Source: Clostridia bacterium
GTDB taxonomy: Bacteria; Bacillota; Clostridia; Christensenellales; Aristaeellaceae
Direction: 5' to 3'
Assembly (NCBI GenBank): GCA_017550745.1
Contig: JAFZOG010000075.1
Location: 1 to 49,192 of the forward strand
Length of the DNA stretch: 49,192 bases
A program made the position numbers and the translations under genes. Positions 14,848 through 23,875 of the stretch are shown here, piece after piece. The notes beneath the pieces are model-generated. The model saw nothing but the letters and a program-made list of their open reading frames with translations, did not search any database and was not told the origin of the DNA. Within the stretch, counting starts at the first letter, position 1. Every line of letters begins with the position of its first letter.

Positions 14848-15489
14848 GTGAACTGGCTCAATCAACTGGAACGGAGGCTGGGGCGGCATTACATCCCCAA
14901 CCTGATGAAATACCTGTGCTTTGCCATGCTGGGCGTGTTCGTTCTGGAATACCTGCCCCTGTACCGCAGCGCGTATCAGCTTTTGTACTTTAACCGGGAG
15001 CTGATCCTGCGGGGTGAAATCTGGCGGCTGATCACGTTCATTTTCCTGCCGCCCAGCAGCAGTATCATCTGGATCCTGTTCAGCCTGTATTTTTATTACT
15101 TCCTCGGGACGGCGCTGGAATCATACTGGGGCAGCGCACGGTTTAACATCTATTACGCCATTGGAATACTGGGAAACATTATTTCCGGCTTTATCATGGG
15201 CGTGGCTACCAACGAATACTTGAACCTGTCGCTGCTGCTGGCATTCGCCGTGCTGTATCCGGAGCATGAGATCCTGCTTTTTTTCTTCCTGCCGGTGAAA
15301 ATGCGGTGGATCGGCTGGGCCTGGGGCGCATATCTGATATATCAGCTCGTGATCCTGCCTCTGCCTTACAAACTCTCCCTGGTTTTCTCTCTGCTGCCCT
15401 TTATCCTGTTCTTCGGAAAACAAGCCTGGCTGCAGGCGCGGATGGATTTCCGCCGCGTCCTGCGCTGGATCAATATCCATAGAAACTGA
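14848..15489 (+). CDS. Rhomboid-like membrane protein lacking the protease residues
   Basis: 213 residues, GTG start after AATAGGAGG. About six spans: 20-42, 55-70, 75-100, 110-130, 150-175 and 180-200. The rhomboid scaffold is recognisable: GEIWRLITFIFLPPSSS after span 1 and YYFLGTALESYWGSARFNIY. The catalytic GxSG motif and the partner His are absent; the place of the Ser motif reads ATNEYLNLSLLLAFAVLYPE. This is typical of derlin-like/iRhom-like pseudoproteases common in Clostridia, which may bind and handle membrane proteins. It is the last gene of the antiporter operon, 16 bases downstream, and may aid assembly of that complex (inference). A strong terminator follows. Confidence 0.8.
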   Translation: MNWLNQLERRLGRHYIPNLMKYLCFAMLGVFVLEYLPLYRSAYQLLYFNRELILRGEIWRLITFIFLPPSSSIIWILFSLYFYYFLGTALESYWGSARFNIYYAIGILGNIISGFIMGVATNEYLNLSLLLAFAVLYPEHEILLFFFLPVKMRWIGWAWGAYLIYQLVILPLPYKLSLVFSLLPFILFFGKQAWLQARMDFRRVLRWINIHRN

Positions 15490-15504
15490 TGCGCGTTCAT
15501 TCCA

Positions 15505-15544
15505 AAAACGGCGCGGCTCCCGATTTGCGGAGCCGCGCCGTTTT
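15505..15544. terminator. Strong bidirectional terminator after the antiporter operon
   Basis: AAAACGGCGCGGCTCC (15505-15520), loop CGATTTGC, GGAGCCGCGCCGTTTT (15529-15544): a perfect 16-base stem. It serves the convergent antiporter operon (plus) and phosphate symporter gene (minus). Confidence 0.95.
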
Positions 15545-15556
15545 GTCTGTAAAAAA

Positions 15557-17194
15557 TCAGGTATTGTGCGCATGCTGGGATTCTTCCCTTGCGCAGGAGG
15601 CGATGTTCATGGCGTGGTCGGCCACGCGTTCCAGGCAGTTGATGGCTTCCAGGAAAATGACGCCGGACTTGGGCGTGCATTTGCGCTCCTTCAGCCGGTC
15701 GATGTGCTTTTTGCGCAGGGCTTCGGTCATCTCATCCACCTTTTCCTCCGCTTCCTTCAGAGAATCCATGATAGAGTCGGGAATGCCCCATTCCTCCAGG
15801 CCCTCCAGGGCGGCGTCCAGCACTTGAATGGTGTATTCAAACAGCCCTTCCAGCTCCTGGGTGGCCTTTTCGGACATCTTGGCGTTGCGGTCGATCCGCT
15901 CATGGGCCAGGTTCAGCAGGTTCATGGCGTGGTCGCTGATGCGCTCGATGTCGGTGACGACGTGGAACAGATTGGCGATGCGCTTGCTTTCATGCTCGCT
16001 CAGTTCCAGCGGCATCACGGAGACAAGGCCTTCGGTGATCGCTTCTTCCAAATAGTCGGCCAAATCCTCATGGGCGATGATCTTCTGCTCCTGGGAAAGA
16101 TCGAGGGTACTCAGGGCGTCAATGGCAAGGATCAGGTGGTCATGGGTTTCGCGGCCCATGCGGCACACCTCGCGGTACAGTTGCTCAGCCGCCAGGGAGG
16201 GGGTTTTCAGCAGGCGTTCGTCGTAATACATCATCTTGAGCTTGTTTGTTTCTTCCTCTTTGCTGGGCACAGCCAGGCAGGCCAGCTTCACCAGCAGGTT
16301 GCCGAAGGGGAAGAGGATGGCGGCACTGATGACGCTGATCGAAATGTGCATCATGGACACACACAGCTTGGGATTGCCCGGAAGCAGCATTTCCGCCCAT
16401 TGTGTAAGCGGCAGGATGAGGCTCAGAATCAGAAAGATCGAAGCGCTGATGAGGTTAAAGATCAGGTGGATCATGGCGGTGCGTTTGGCGGCTGTGCGTG
16501 AATTGGCCATGGAGAGCAGCGACGGCGTACACGCGCCGATCTTCGCGCCCAGCAGCAGGTACAGTACACCCTGCATGCTGATCAGCCCGCTGGCAGCCAG
16601 CACCTGCACGATACCGACGGATACAGAGGAGCTTTGCAGCAGTGCCGTCACCAGCATACCTACGATCAAACCCAGAATGGGATTTCGCACACCCTGCATC
16701 AGCTCCAGAAACACGGGCCATTCCTTGAGGGGCTCCGTGGAGGAGCTCATCAGATCCATACCGATAAACAGCACGCCCAGGCCCATGCAGACCGTTCCCG
16801 CCTGCTTGACCGTTTCTTTTTTTTCAAACACCGTCATCATCAGGATACCGATGAAAGCAAACACAGGGCCGGGGTCGAATTTGATGGACAAGAGCAGCGA
16901 CGTGACCGTCGTGCCGATATTCGCGCCCATGATGACGCCGACGGACTGGGCCAATGTGAGCAGCTGCGCGTTCACAAAGCCCACCACCATGACCGTCGTC
17001 GCGCCGGATGACTGGATGATGGCGGTCACGCAAATGCCTGTCAGCAGCGCAATGAAGCGGTTCCGGGTCATCATGGAGAGGAAATTTTTCAGCTTCGGCC
17101 CTGCCGCCCGCTCCAGGCCCTCACCCATGGTGCGCATGCCGAACAGGAAAAAGGCCAGGCCGCCCAGCAGCGTCAGCACACTTTGAAAATTCAT
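15557..17194 (-). CDS. Na/Pi-cotransporter family protein with C-terminal PhoU-like domain
   Basis: 545 residues from ATG 17194, preceded by AGGAGG. The two inverted NaPi_cotrans repeats are clear: AIIQSSGATTVMVVGFVNAQ around residue 57 and LLQSSSVSVGIVQVLAASGL around 195, with QSS motifs that bind Na+ and phosphate. About eight to nine spans cover residues 1-310. Residues about 340-545 are a cytosolic PhoU-like helical bundle (RIANLFHVVTDIERISDHAM, and CLERVADHAMNIASCAREES near the end). This arrangement is the usual bacterial YjbB/NptA type. It is thought to move phosphate with Na+ and to sense it through the PhoU domain. Its ATG overlaps the stop of the upstream lipase gene (ATGA). Confidence 0.92.
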   Translation of the reverse strand: MNFQSVLTLLGGLAFFLFGMRTMGEGLERAAGPKLKNFLSMMTRNRFIALLTGICVTAIIQSSGATTVMVVGFVNAQLLTLAQSVGVIMGANIGTTVTSLLLSIKFDPGPVFAFIGILMMTVFEKKETVKQAGTVCMGLGVLFIGMDLMSSSTEPLKEWPVFLELMQGVRNPILGLIVGMLVTALLQSSSVSVGIVQVLAASGLISMQGVLYLLLGAKIGACTPSLLSMANSRTAAKRTAMIHLIFNLISASIFLILSLILPLTQWAEMLLPGNPKLCVSMMHISISVISAAILFPFGNLLVKLACLAVPSKEEETNKLKMMYYDERLLKTPSLAAEQLYREVCRMGRETHDHLILAIDALSTLDLSQEQKIIAHEDLADYLEEAITEGLVSVMPLELSEHESKRIANLFHVVTDIERISDHAMNLLNLAHERIDRNAKMSEKATQELEGLFEYTIQVLDAALEGLEEWGIPDSIMDSLKEAEEKVDEMTEALRKKHIDRLKERKCTPKSGVIFLEAINCLERVADHAMNIASCAREESQHAHNT

Positions 17195-18711
17195 ACGTTC
17201 CTCCTGCGTTGCCTTTGCATTGCAAGGCGGTTGGTTCTGCGGCTCAAGCCGGCGCGGCGCCCGGGGAAGTGTTTGATTCCGCTGCGGACACCGGGTTCCA
17301 TCCTGCTGGCGGGAGCGCACCAGGTTTTCGGCTGAAGCGCGCCAAAGCGTTCTGTCACGATGTACTGGTATGAGGCCAGCGCGTTTGTACCGACGGGGCC
17401 GCACAATTTGTGGGGGAGGGCCAGGGCGCTTAAAAACGCCATGGAAAACGTTTTGCTGCCATACGCCTTGATGAGGAGGGAAACGCGGTATTGCAGCGCC
17501 GAAAGCGTTTGCTGGGGAGGAGTTTCATTGCCGGAAGCCAGGGTATAGCCCTGCTTTACCTTCCGGATGAGAAACCGAAGCAGGTCATCTCCGCGTCCGC
17601 TGAAAGCGGACAGGATCCGGTTAGGAAGAAAACTACCCATCAGCCGGTTGAGGGCAGCCAGCGTTTCTCCATGGGCTGTGTCCTGGATGGCCAGCAAAAC
17701 AGCCAGCACCGTCAGGAATGCGCCGCCTGAGTCCGTCACGTTGCGGGTAACAGCGAGCAGCGCGCGGAATGCTTCGCTTTCTCCTTTATGTCCATAGCAC
17801 CGGGTCCGCATCTCTTCATCCGGGTAATATATGCGGCATCGGCCGAAATGCAGCAGCGCGCCTGTGCGGGGAAACACATCGTCCGCGTTGATGATGTGGA
17901 AAAGGGGGAAAGCGGCCAACTCGCAGGGGGGATGATGGTACAGCACGCTGGGGGACGCGAAGCCGACGCCGATCATATTCTGCCGAAGCACCCCGCGCTG
18001 AATGGCCAGGAAAGCAAACAGCTGCATGATGGCGCCGCCCTGGCTGTGCCCGGCCATCCAAATGCGGAATCGGCTGGTGGGCCTTCTGCATTCCTTCAAA
18101 ATGTCCGCGAACGTCAGCCGATCGACGCCCAGGTCTTTTGCTGTTTCGGGAAACTGGATCGCTTCGCAGTTCTCTTCAAACTGTTTTGTCAGCTGCAAAA
18201 AACCGTCGTGCATCTGGTTGGCGCGGTTGACGCGGAAATTGGAGATCCAGTCGTACACGCGTTTCCCTGTTCCCATAAATCCTACCGCGGCCAGGTATTG
18301 CCCGCTCCACAGCGGATGCAGCATTACCAGCGCTTTGCAGGTATCGCTCCCCTCCCGCTGACGAAGCGTGCCCATGATCTGGCTGATGGGATTCTTCCTT
18401 TTCAGTCGCATCTTTGCCAGCTGCTGATAGTATTCGCTCATCAGCTCGTCCACAGGCCCGCCGCCTTCGGTGTTATTAACAGCCTGGCCTGTCAACAGTT
18501 TATTGTCCACTTGGTAGGAAAAATCGCGCCACCCGGCTTTCTGCCACAGGTCAGTATCCATATTGTAGGCTGTGGCAGCCAATTCAAGCGACAGCATCGC
18601 CATATCGCGGGAAAACGCAGGCTGCAGCAGGCCGTTCACTTCCTCCCACGGCATGCACAGCGGCGTGATATCGCTCAGATCATATCCTGTAAACTGTCCG
18701 GGTACGGACAT
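17191..18711 (-). CDS. Lipase class 3-like alpha/beta hydrolase
   Basis: 506 residues. ATG 18711 is preferred over an ATG six codons upstream because AAGGAGG stands 8 bases before it. The nucleophile elbow is GHSQGG with Ser 223 (RIWMAGHSQGGAIMQLFAFL). A nearby Asp lies in FHIINADDVFPRTGAL and a His in RCYGHKGE, together a plausible triad. The upstream segment with VGFMGTGKRVYDWISNFRVN matches class 3 lipases, which have the oxyanion loop there. No signal peptide is present, so it is cytoplasmic or exported by another route. Residues about 350-506 are basic and unassigned, the last 40 strongly Arg-rich. It is followed by the phosphate symporter with a 4-base overlap, an unusual pair that hints at a role in phospholipid turnover or phosphate scavenging (inference). 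Confidence 0.75.
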   Translation of the reverse strand: MSVPGQFTGYDLSDITPLCMPWEEVNGLLQPAFSRDMAMLSLELAATAYNMDTDLWQKAGWRDFSYQVDNKLLTGQAVNNTEGGGPVDELMSEYYQQLAKMRLKRKNPISQIMGTLRQREGSDTCKALVMLHPLWSGQYLAAVGFMGTGKRVYDWISNFRVNRANQMHDGFLQLTKQFEENCEAIQFPETAKDLGVDRLTFADILKECRRPTSRFRIWMAGHSQGGAIMQLFAFLAIQRGVLRQNMIGVGFASPSVLYHHPPCELAAFPLFHIINADDVFPRTGALLHFGRCRIYYPDEEMRTRCYGHKGESEAFRALLAVTRNVTDSGGAFLTVLAVLLAIQDTAHGETLAALNRLMGSFLPNRILSAFSGRGDDLLRFLIRKVKQGYTLASGNETPPQQTLSALQYRVSLLIKAYGSKTFSMAFLSALALPHKLCGPVGTNALASYQYIVTERFGALQPKTWCAPASRMEPGVRSGIKHFPGRRAGLSRRTNRLAMQRQRRRNV

Positions 18712-18752
18712 GCGCAGATCCTCCTTCATAGTTTTCCAACCTATCCCATGCT

Positions 18753-18781
18753 ATCATACCATAATGCGCATCGGGAAACAA
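18753..18781 (-). promoter_or_regulatory. Promoter of the lipase-phosphate symporter pair
   Basis: On the minus strand TTGTTT (18776-18781), 17 bases, TATGAT (18753-18758) with an upstream TGG (extended -10). It lies about 40 bases before the lipase start. Confidence 0.75.
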
Positions 18782-18838
18782 GCTGTTTTGCGGAATTTGC
18801 GCTATTTTGCTGTTTTTGGGCGTTTTGAAAAGAATAAA

Positions 18839-18867
18839 AACGGCCTGGCAGAAAAAGCCGGGCCGTT
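18839..18867 (-). terminator. Terminator of the rha operon
   Basis: AACGGCCTGGC (18839-18849), loop AGAAAAA, GCCGGGCCGTT (18857-18867), followed on the minus strand by TTTTTATTC. It stands 23 bases beyond the end of rhaD. Confidence 0.9.
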
Positions 18868-18890
18868 CGATTAAAGGAAAGCGGTTTTGT

Positions 18891-19703
18891 TTAATCCAGA
18901 TACCCTGCGCGGGCTTTGATATTGAAGCGTTTCTCCAATAGATGCATCTGCTCGTCGGTGATAGTGTTCAGGCGGGGAAGATGCGCGATCTTCATATAGA
19001 TTTCAGCGGCTTTTTCGGCGGTTTCGATGAGGCCGAAGGTTTCGTCCAGATCGGCGCCCGCGCCGTAAATCCCGTGCTGGCTCCACACTACCAGGCGCGC
19101 GGTGAGCATTTTTTCCGCGGTTGCTTCTCCGATCTCATTGGTGCCGCAGAGCATCCAGGGCAGCACGTTTACGCCCTCGGGGAACACAACGATGCACTCG
19201 GTGCACATCTGCCAGAGGGTACGGGTGAAGGCTTTCTCGTCCAGGTCATGAACATAGGTCATGGCCAGGAGGTTTGCGGGGTGACAGTGCATCACCACGC
19301 GGTTATTGGGGTTCACCTTCAAGCGGGCAACATGGCTCATCATGTGGGCAGGGAATTCGCTGGTAAAGCTGCCGCCGTCATCAAAGCCCCAGATCAGCTC
19401 GGCCAGCCCGCCGTTAGCGGTAACGCGGATGATGCCCAGGTTTACTTCAGGAGCATACTGCACGTTTTTGAAATATTTTCCTGTGCCCGTGACGAGAAAA
19501 AGCTTTCCGTCCAGTTCCGGCGCGGTGAAGCCCGTGGGGATTCTCAGTTTCACATGGTTCGGGTCCAGATAATCCTTCACGTCCGATTCATCCAGCATCA
19601 GGCTCACGTTGCCGCCGTTGCGCTCATCCCAGCCGTGGGCGTACATGTTGGTGATGGTGCGGATCATGTCCACCATAAAAGGCGCGGTCAGAATGTCCTT
19701 CAT
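18891..19703 (-). CDS. rhaD: L-rhamnulose-1-phosphate aldolase
   Basis: 270 residues, close to the E. coli RhaD length. This class II, zinc-dependent aldolase splits L-rhamnulose 1-phosphate into dihydroxyacetone phosphate and L-lactaldehyde. The metal-binding His pair is in RVVMHCHPANLLAMTYVHDL and the third His in LVVWSQHGIYGAGADLDETF. Phosphate-binding GNVSLML lies near residue 28 and a second Gly motif in VTGTGKYF. It is the third and last gene of the rhamnose operon; its ATG overlaps the rhaA stop by 4 bases. A terminator follows. Confidence 0.95.
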   Translation of the reverse strand: MKDILTAPFMVDMIRTITNMYAHGWDERNGGNVSLMLDESDVKDYLDPNHVKLRIPTGFTAPELDGKLFLVTGTGKYFKNVQYAPEVNLGIIRVTANGGLAELIWGFDDGGSFTSEFPAHMMSHVARLKVNPNNRVVMHCHPANLLAMTYVHDLDEKAFTRTLWQMCTECIVVFPEGVNVLPWMLCGTNEIGEATAEKMLTARLVVWSQHGIYGAGADLDETFGLIETAEKAAEIYMKIAHLPRLNTITDEQMHLLEKRFNIKARAGYLD

Positions 19704-20956
19704 TTTCTGTTCACCAGCACTTTCTGCTCATATTCCACAATCTGCGGGAACCATTCCCCGTCGGCAGGCTTGCCGCAGCGGCGGCAGTATTCGTCCCAGA
19801 TTTCACCGAAGGGCAGGGTCTTAAACTCTTCCTGGCGGACCATCAGTTCCGTGAAGCAGCCTTCGTCCTGGAGTTTTTTCAAGCTTTCGGCGGGGGAGAG
19901 CAGGGCGGAAAGCAGGGCCTTCTGCACGTTGCGGTACCCCGTCACCCAGGCGGAAATGCGGTTGATAGAAGCGTCGAAGTAGTCCAGCGCGATGTTTACC
20001 CGGCCGTCCAGGCCGCCGCAGCGCACGATCTCCTTGGCAATTTCCTTGGTTTCGTCGTCAAAGAGTACCACGTGGTCGCTGTCCCAGCGGATGGGGCGGG
20101 TGATGTGGAGCGCGATTTCGGGGAAGAAAGCCAGCAGGGCAGGGATCTTGTCGGACACCACTTCGGTGGGGTGATAGTGGCCGTTGTCCATGAGGGGGAT
20201 ACACTTGTCCATGTTCATGGCGGCATAGGACAGGGAAAACTCCGCGCTGCCTACGGTGTATGCTTCTACGCCGATCCCGAATACCTTGCTTTCCACGCAG
20301 GGCTTGACCTTTCTGAAATCGTACGGCTCAGAGAGGATTTCGTCAATGCTTTCGCGGTAACGCACGCGGGGTCCCATCCTGTCGGCGGGCACATCTTTGA
20401 AGCCGTCGCCCGTCCAGATGTTCATGGTGCAGGGCTGGCCCAGCTCATCCGCCAGATAATTGGAAATGCGGATGCATGCTTTCCCGTGCTCGATCCAGAA
20501 TTTGCGGGTTTCTTCATTGGGGGAGGCCAGCGTCAGGGGATCGCACTTGGGATGGGAGAAGAAGGTGGGGTTAAAGTCGCATCCGAGGCCGCGCTCCTTG
20601 CAAAAGTCCACCCACTTTTTAAAATGCCTGGGTTCCAGCTTGTCCCGGTCAGCCCACTCGCCGTTTTCAAAAATCGCGTAGCTGGCGTGCAGGTTCATCT
20701 TGGGCGTGCCGGGGATCAGGGAAAGCACCTGATCCAGGTCTGCCATCAGTTCTTCCGGAGTGCGGGCGCGGCCCGGATAGTTGCCTGTGGTCTGGATGCC
20801 GCCGGTGAGGGGCTTGCTGGGGTCGGTGTCAAAGCCGCGCACGTCGTCCCCCTGCCAGCAGTGCAGCGAGACCGGTACGGTCCTGAGCTTTTCTATCGCT
20901 GCTTCCACATTCACGCCCATGGCTTCATACCGTTTTTTTGCTTCTTCGTAACTCAT
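19700..20956 (-). CDS. rhaA: L-rhamnose isomerase
   Basis: 418 residues, as in E. coli RhaA (419). It converts L-rhamnose to L-rhamnulose in the cytoplasm using Mn2+ and Zn2+. The N-terminus EEAKKRYEAMGVNVEAAIEK and the motif SLHCWQGDDVRGFD are family signatures. Metal and substrate ligands are visible in NLHASYAIFEN, the SHPKCDPLTLASPNEETRKF region, NIWTGDGFKDVPADRMGPRV, and MDNGHYHPTEVVSDKIPALL with its His and Asp. Overlaps rhaB and rhaD by 4 bases each, so the three enzymes should be made at matched levels. Confidence 0.96.
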   Translation of the reverse strand: MSYEEAKKRYEAMGVNVEAAIEKLRTVPVSLHCWQGDDVRGFDTDPSKPLTGGIQTTGNYPGRARTPEELMADLDQVLSLIPGTPKMNLHASYAIFENGEWADRDKLEPRHFKKWVDFCKERGLGCDFNPTFFSHPKCDPLTLASPNEETRKFWIEHGKACIRISNYLADELGQPCTMNIWTGDGFKDVPADRMGPRVRYRESIDEILSEPYDFRKVKPCVESKVFGIGVEAYTVGSAEFSLSYAAMNMDKCIPLMDNGHYHPTEVVSDKIPALLAFFPEIALHITRPIRWDSDHVVLFDDETKEIAKEIVRCGGLDGRVNIALDYFDASINRISAWVTGYRNVQKALLSALLSPAESLKKLQDEGCFTELMVRQEEFKTLPFGEIWDEYCRRCGKPADGEWFPQIVEYEQKVLVNRK

Positions 20957-22227
20957 TTGCCCGCCTCCATTTGAATTTTTAAATTGCCAAGCGCCGTTGC
21001 CTCAATGGGCAGGGCGATCACTTGCTTGCCGGTGGCTTCCTCCGTGAGCCTGTTCAGGAACCCGTTTTTGGCCCCGCCGCCCACGATGTACAGCTTCTGA
21101 TAAGTCCTGCCCGTATTGCGCTCGATTTCATCAATCGCCTGCTTGTAGCCCTGGGCCAGGGAACGGTATGCGCAGCGGAAATACCCCATTTCGCACTTTG
21201 GCGGATGGGGAAGCCGGGCGTCGAACGCGGCTTTCATGCTTTCCGGAGCCAGGAAAATGGGGTCGTACACATCCACCGTATGGTCAAAATGCTTTTCTTC
21301 GGCTTCGGCGGTGATTTCGCGCCAGGGCTTTCCGGGGCAGAGTTCATCCCGCAGGCGGTTGACCAGCCACATGCCCATGATGTTTTTCTGATAGCGGTTA
21401 TAGCCCACGCCGCCCTCATTGGAGTAGTTCGCCGCCTGGCTGGCCGCATCCGTGATGGGCTTTGGAGTTTTTACACCCAGCAGGCTCCAGGTTCCGGAGG
21501 AAATATAGAGTTCATTGCCCTCCATGGGGATGCCCTCCACTGCGCTGCCGGTGTCGTGGGTGGCGCAAAGCATGACCTTGATGCCCTTGTATTCCCCGAC
21601 GGCCGTGCCGGGCTGCCGCAATGGCTTAAAAAACCTTTTGGGCAAATCAAGCGCCTGGATGACAGCTTCGTCATATGTTCCCGTCGCCGCGCTGACCATG
21701 CCGCCTGTGGTGGCGTTGGTGTATTCATGGGACACAATTCCGGTCAGCCCGAAGATCAGGTATTCCGGGATCATCAGAAAATCGCTGGCCTTGTCCAGGC
21801 GCCCGGCCAATTTGTCGGCATACAGCTGATAAATCGTATTAAAGGGCTGGAATTGGATCCCCGTGCGGCGGTACAGCTCCGCAAAGGGTATCTTTTCGTG
21901 CACTTTGGGGATGATTTCCTCCGTCCGGCTGTCCCGGTAAGCGAAGCAGGGAAGAATGGGATCGCCGCCGTCCATCAGCACATAGTCCACGCCCCAGGTG
22001 TCGATCGACAGACTTTCGATCTTCGGGTATGCTTTCAGCGCTTCATTGATGCCCTTTTTCACATGATCCAGCAGCGCGCGGATATTCCACACCAGATGCC
22101 CGTTTTCCGTTTCCACGCCGTTTGGAAAGCGGTACACCTCTTTGGTCTGAATCTGCCCATCCTCCAGCCAGCCTGCAATGTGCCGCCCGGAGGAAGCGCC
22201 AATGTCTACGGCCAGATAATACTTCAT
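20953..22227 (-). CDS. rhaB: L-rhamnulokinase
   Basis: 424 residues, somewhat shorter than E. coli RhaB (489) but typical of Clostridia. FGGY-family kinase: phosphate 1 motif YYLAVDIGASSGRHIAGWLE at the N-terminus, sugar-binding EIIPKVHEKIPFAELYRRTG, central SLSIDTWGVDYVLMDGGD, the ATP-binding CATHDTGSAVEGIPMEGNEL, and adenosine motif YIVGGGAKNGFLNRLTEEAT. It phosphorylates L-rhamnulose for the aldolase. A weak AAGGAATG ribosome site precedes the ATG. The gene begins only 35 bases after the exported-protein gene, with no terminator between, so it may be transcribed from the promoter at 23876-23904. Confidence 0.95.
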   Translation of the reverse strand: MKYYLAVDIGASSGRHIAGWLEDGQIQTKEVYRFPNGVETENGHLVWNIRALLDHVKKGINEALKAYPKIESLSIDTWGVDYVLMDGGDPILPCFAYRDSRTEEIIPKVHEKIPFAELYRRTGIQFQPFNTIYQLYADKLAGRLDKASDFLMIPEYLIFGLTGIVSHEYTNATTGGMVSAATGTYDEAVIQALDLPKRFFKPLRQPGTAVGEYKGIKVMLCATHDTGSAVEGIPMEGNELYISSGTWSLLGVKTPKPITDAASQAANYSNEGGVGYNRYQKNIMGMWLVNRLRDELCPGKPWREITAEAEEKHFDHTVDVYDPIFLAPESMKAAFDARLPHPPKCEMGYFRCAYRSLAQGYKQAIDEIERNTGRTYQKLYIVGGGAKNGFLNRLTEEATGKQVIALPIEATALGNLKIQMEAGK

Positions 22228-22262
22228 CGCGCTTGTTTCATTCCTTCCAGTAGAATATCGCG

Positions 22263-23792
22263 TCAGTTGGCTGCCGGGTCGATGATGGATACATCGATGC
22301 GGGGATAGCTCCTGACGTTGCCGTCGTCGCTGAGCACGGTATAGGTGCTTGCGGTGGTGCCGTAGACTTTCACTTTGCTTTCATTGGGGTAGTTGGGCTT
22401 TTCCTGGCAGATCAGATAGCAAATATCCTTATAACTGCTGCCAGATTTGGTAAGCGCCAAAGTGACCACCCATTCATTGAGGCTCTGGGTGGTACTGGTG
22501 ATATAGCCTTCCAGCCAGACGCTTTTGCCCTGGTTTTCTGTTTTGGCCAGATTGGCGTAAGCGATTTTCTTGGCATTTGCGCGGATCTTTTCTCCCCGCT
22601 CGGAATCGGAATAGGTGCGGGTGCCGGAATAGGAGAAGGTGCGCTCGTGCATGCCCTTTTTCGTTACGGTGAGCACGAAGGTATAGGTGCCTTCCGCCGA
22701 TGTATCCACCTTAAAGCTGAATTTATCGCCCCCGACCGTCTTATTGTAGGATATAGGTCCGGAGACATTCAGCTGGATTTTCGCGCCGGCTTCGGCGATG
22801 CCGGACACGACGGTCTCATCGTTCAGCGATTCTCCGGGCGACTGCTGCACTTCGACAGAAAGCAGGCCCTGCTTGAATGTGACGGAATACAGCCGCTGCG
22901 CGGTGATGGACCCTTCCAGCTCCGCTGTCAGGGTAAGGGAATATACGCCCTGGCTGGGCAGCTTTACCTTGATGGAGAAGTTGCCGCTGTTGTTTGCCTC
23001 GCTTGAGAAGGTCTGGCCGCCGGTGGAGCCCAGGGAAAACAGCGTGGCTGTTACCTTGGCCTTTTTCGCAGTCGTGCCTTTGATGGTAAACGTATCTTCG
23101 CTGGTTTCGGTGGGCGGCGCGCTGGTGAGCGACAGCTTGATGGGCAGCGAAGGCATGGGCAGGATCTCCGTGAATTCCCAGGTCTTCATCACCTTTTCCA
23201 GCAGCGTGTTGTCTGCCGCCTTGGGCGTGCGGTTTCGCACCTGCAGATCCAGCGTGATGGTGTAGCCGTTCCGTATGGTGCGGCGCTGGTAGCCCGCGCA
23301 GACCAGTTCGCCCTCCTGCCGCAGCGTATATTCCGTCTGAAGGAAGCGAAGAACGTTCTTGCCGTAATTGGCCCACTTGGCGGAAGAATACGAATAACCC
23401 AGTATGCCGTAGGCGGAGCCGTTGGTGTGGGAGGTGCGGAACTCCTTGCGCATGGCTTCGTCCTGGTTGTTTAAGTCAAAGTATGTCTGTCCGTCCACGT
23501 CCCGCAGGGCGGTAATCACCAGGGTGCGGCTGTTGTCCTCGTCGTAAGCCATCAGCAGGATACCTTCCTGATCAAAGCTGTTGGACAATGCGTCGTGATC
23601 CAGGTCATGGGCTTCCAGCCACGCCCGGTTCGTGCCCAGGTTATAAGGCGTGAGCACCATTTCAAATTCTTCCGGAATCGCCACCTGGGCGCGGACGTCG
23701 CCGAAAGTATACGTCTCCGCCAGGGCGGAAATGGAAAATGCGAGCGTCAGCACCAGCACCGAAATAAGGACAAACAGGTATTTCCGCGGCAT
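22263..23792 (-). CDS. Exported protein with Ig-like repeats and a C-terminal OB-like domain, function unknown
   Basis: 509 residues from ATG 23792 after GAAGGGAGG. A cleavable signal peptide is clear: PRKYLFVLISVLVLTLAFSI ending in SALAE near residue 25. Residues about 26-190 resemble a PsbP/DUF-like extracellular domain. Residues about 205-400 contain Ig-like repeats, each with a G-T/G-x-A-x-K core (FTIKGTTAKKAKVTATLFSL and ETVVSGIAEAGAKIQLNVSG). The last 95 residues (KSVWLEGYITSTTQSLNEWV and SKVKVYGTTASTYTVLSDDG) look like a small OB-fold. It has no enzyme motif. Its position directly upstream of rhaBAD may reflect shared transcription rather than a rhamnose role. A cell-surface or envelope function is likely. 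Confidence 0.65.
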   Translation of the reverse strand: MPRKYLFVLISVLVLTLAFSISALAETYTFGDVRAQVAIPEEFEMVLTPYNLGTNRAWLEAHDLDHDALSNSFDQEGILLMAYDEDNSRTLVITALRDVDGQTYFDLNNQDEAMRKEFRTSHTNGSAYGILGYSYSSAKWANYGKNVLRFLQTEYTLRQEGELVCAGYQRRTIRNGYTITLDLQVRNRTPKAADNTLLEKVMKTWEFTEILPMPSLPIKLSLTSAPPTETSEDTFTIKGTTAKKAKVTATLFSLGSTGGQTFSSEANNSGNFSIKVKLPSQGVYSLTLTAELEGSITAQRLYSVTFKQGLLSVEVQQSPGESLNDETVVSGIAEAGAKIQLNVSGPISYNKTVGGDKFSFKVDTSAEGTYTFVLTVTKKGMHERTFSYSGTRTYSDSERGEKIRANAKKIAYANLAKTENQGKSVWLEGYITSTTQSLNEWVVTLALTKSGSSYKDICYLICQEKPNYPNESKVKVYGTTASTYTVLSDDGNVRSYPRIDVSIIDPAAN

Positions 23793-23875
23793 ATGCGTGC
23801 CTCCCTTCGTATCGCGGCCATGATCATGGCATGGACTCGTAAGCAAGAAAAATCGCGCTTTTCGGCATCCACTGT

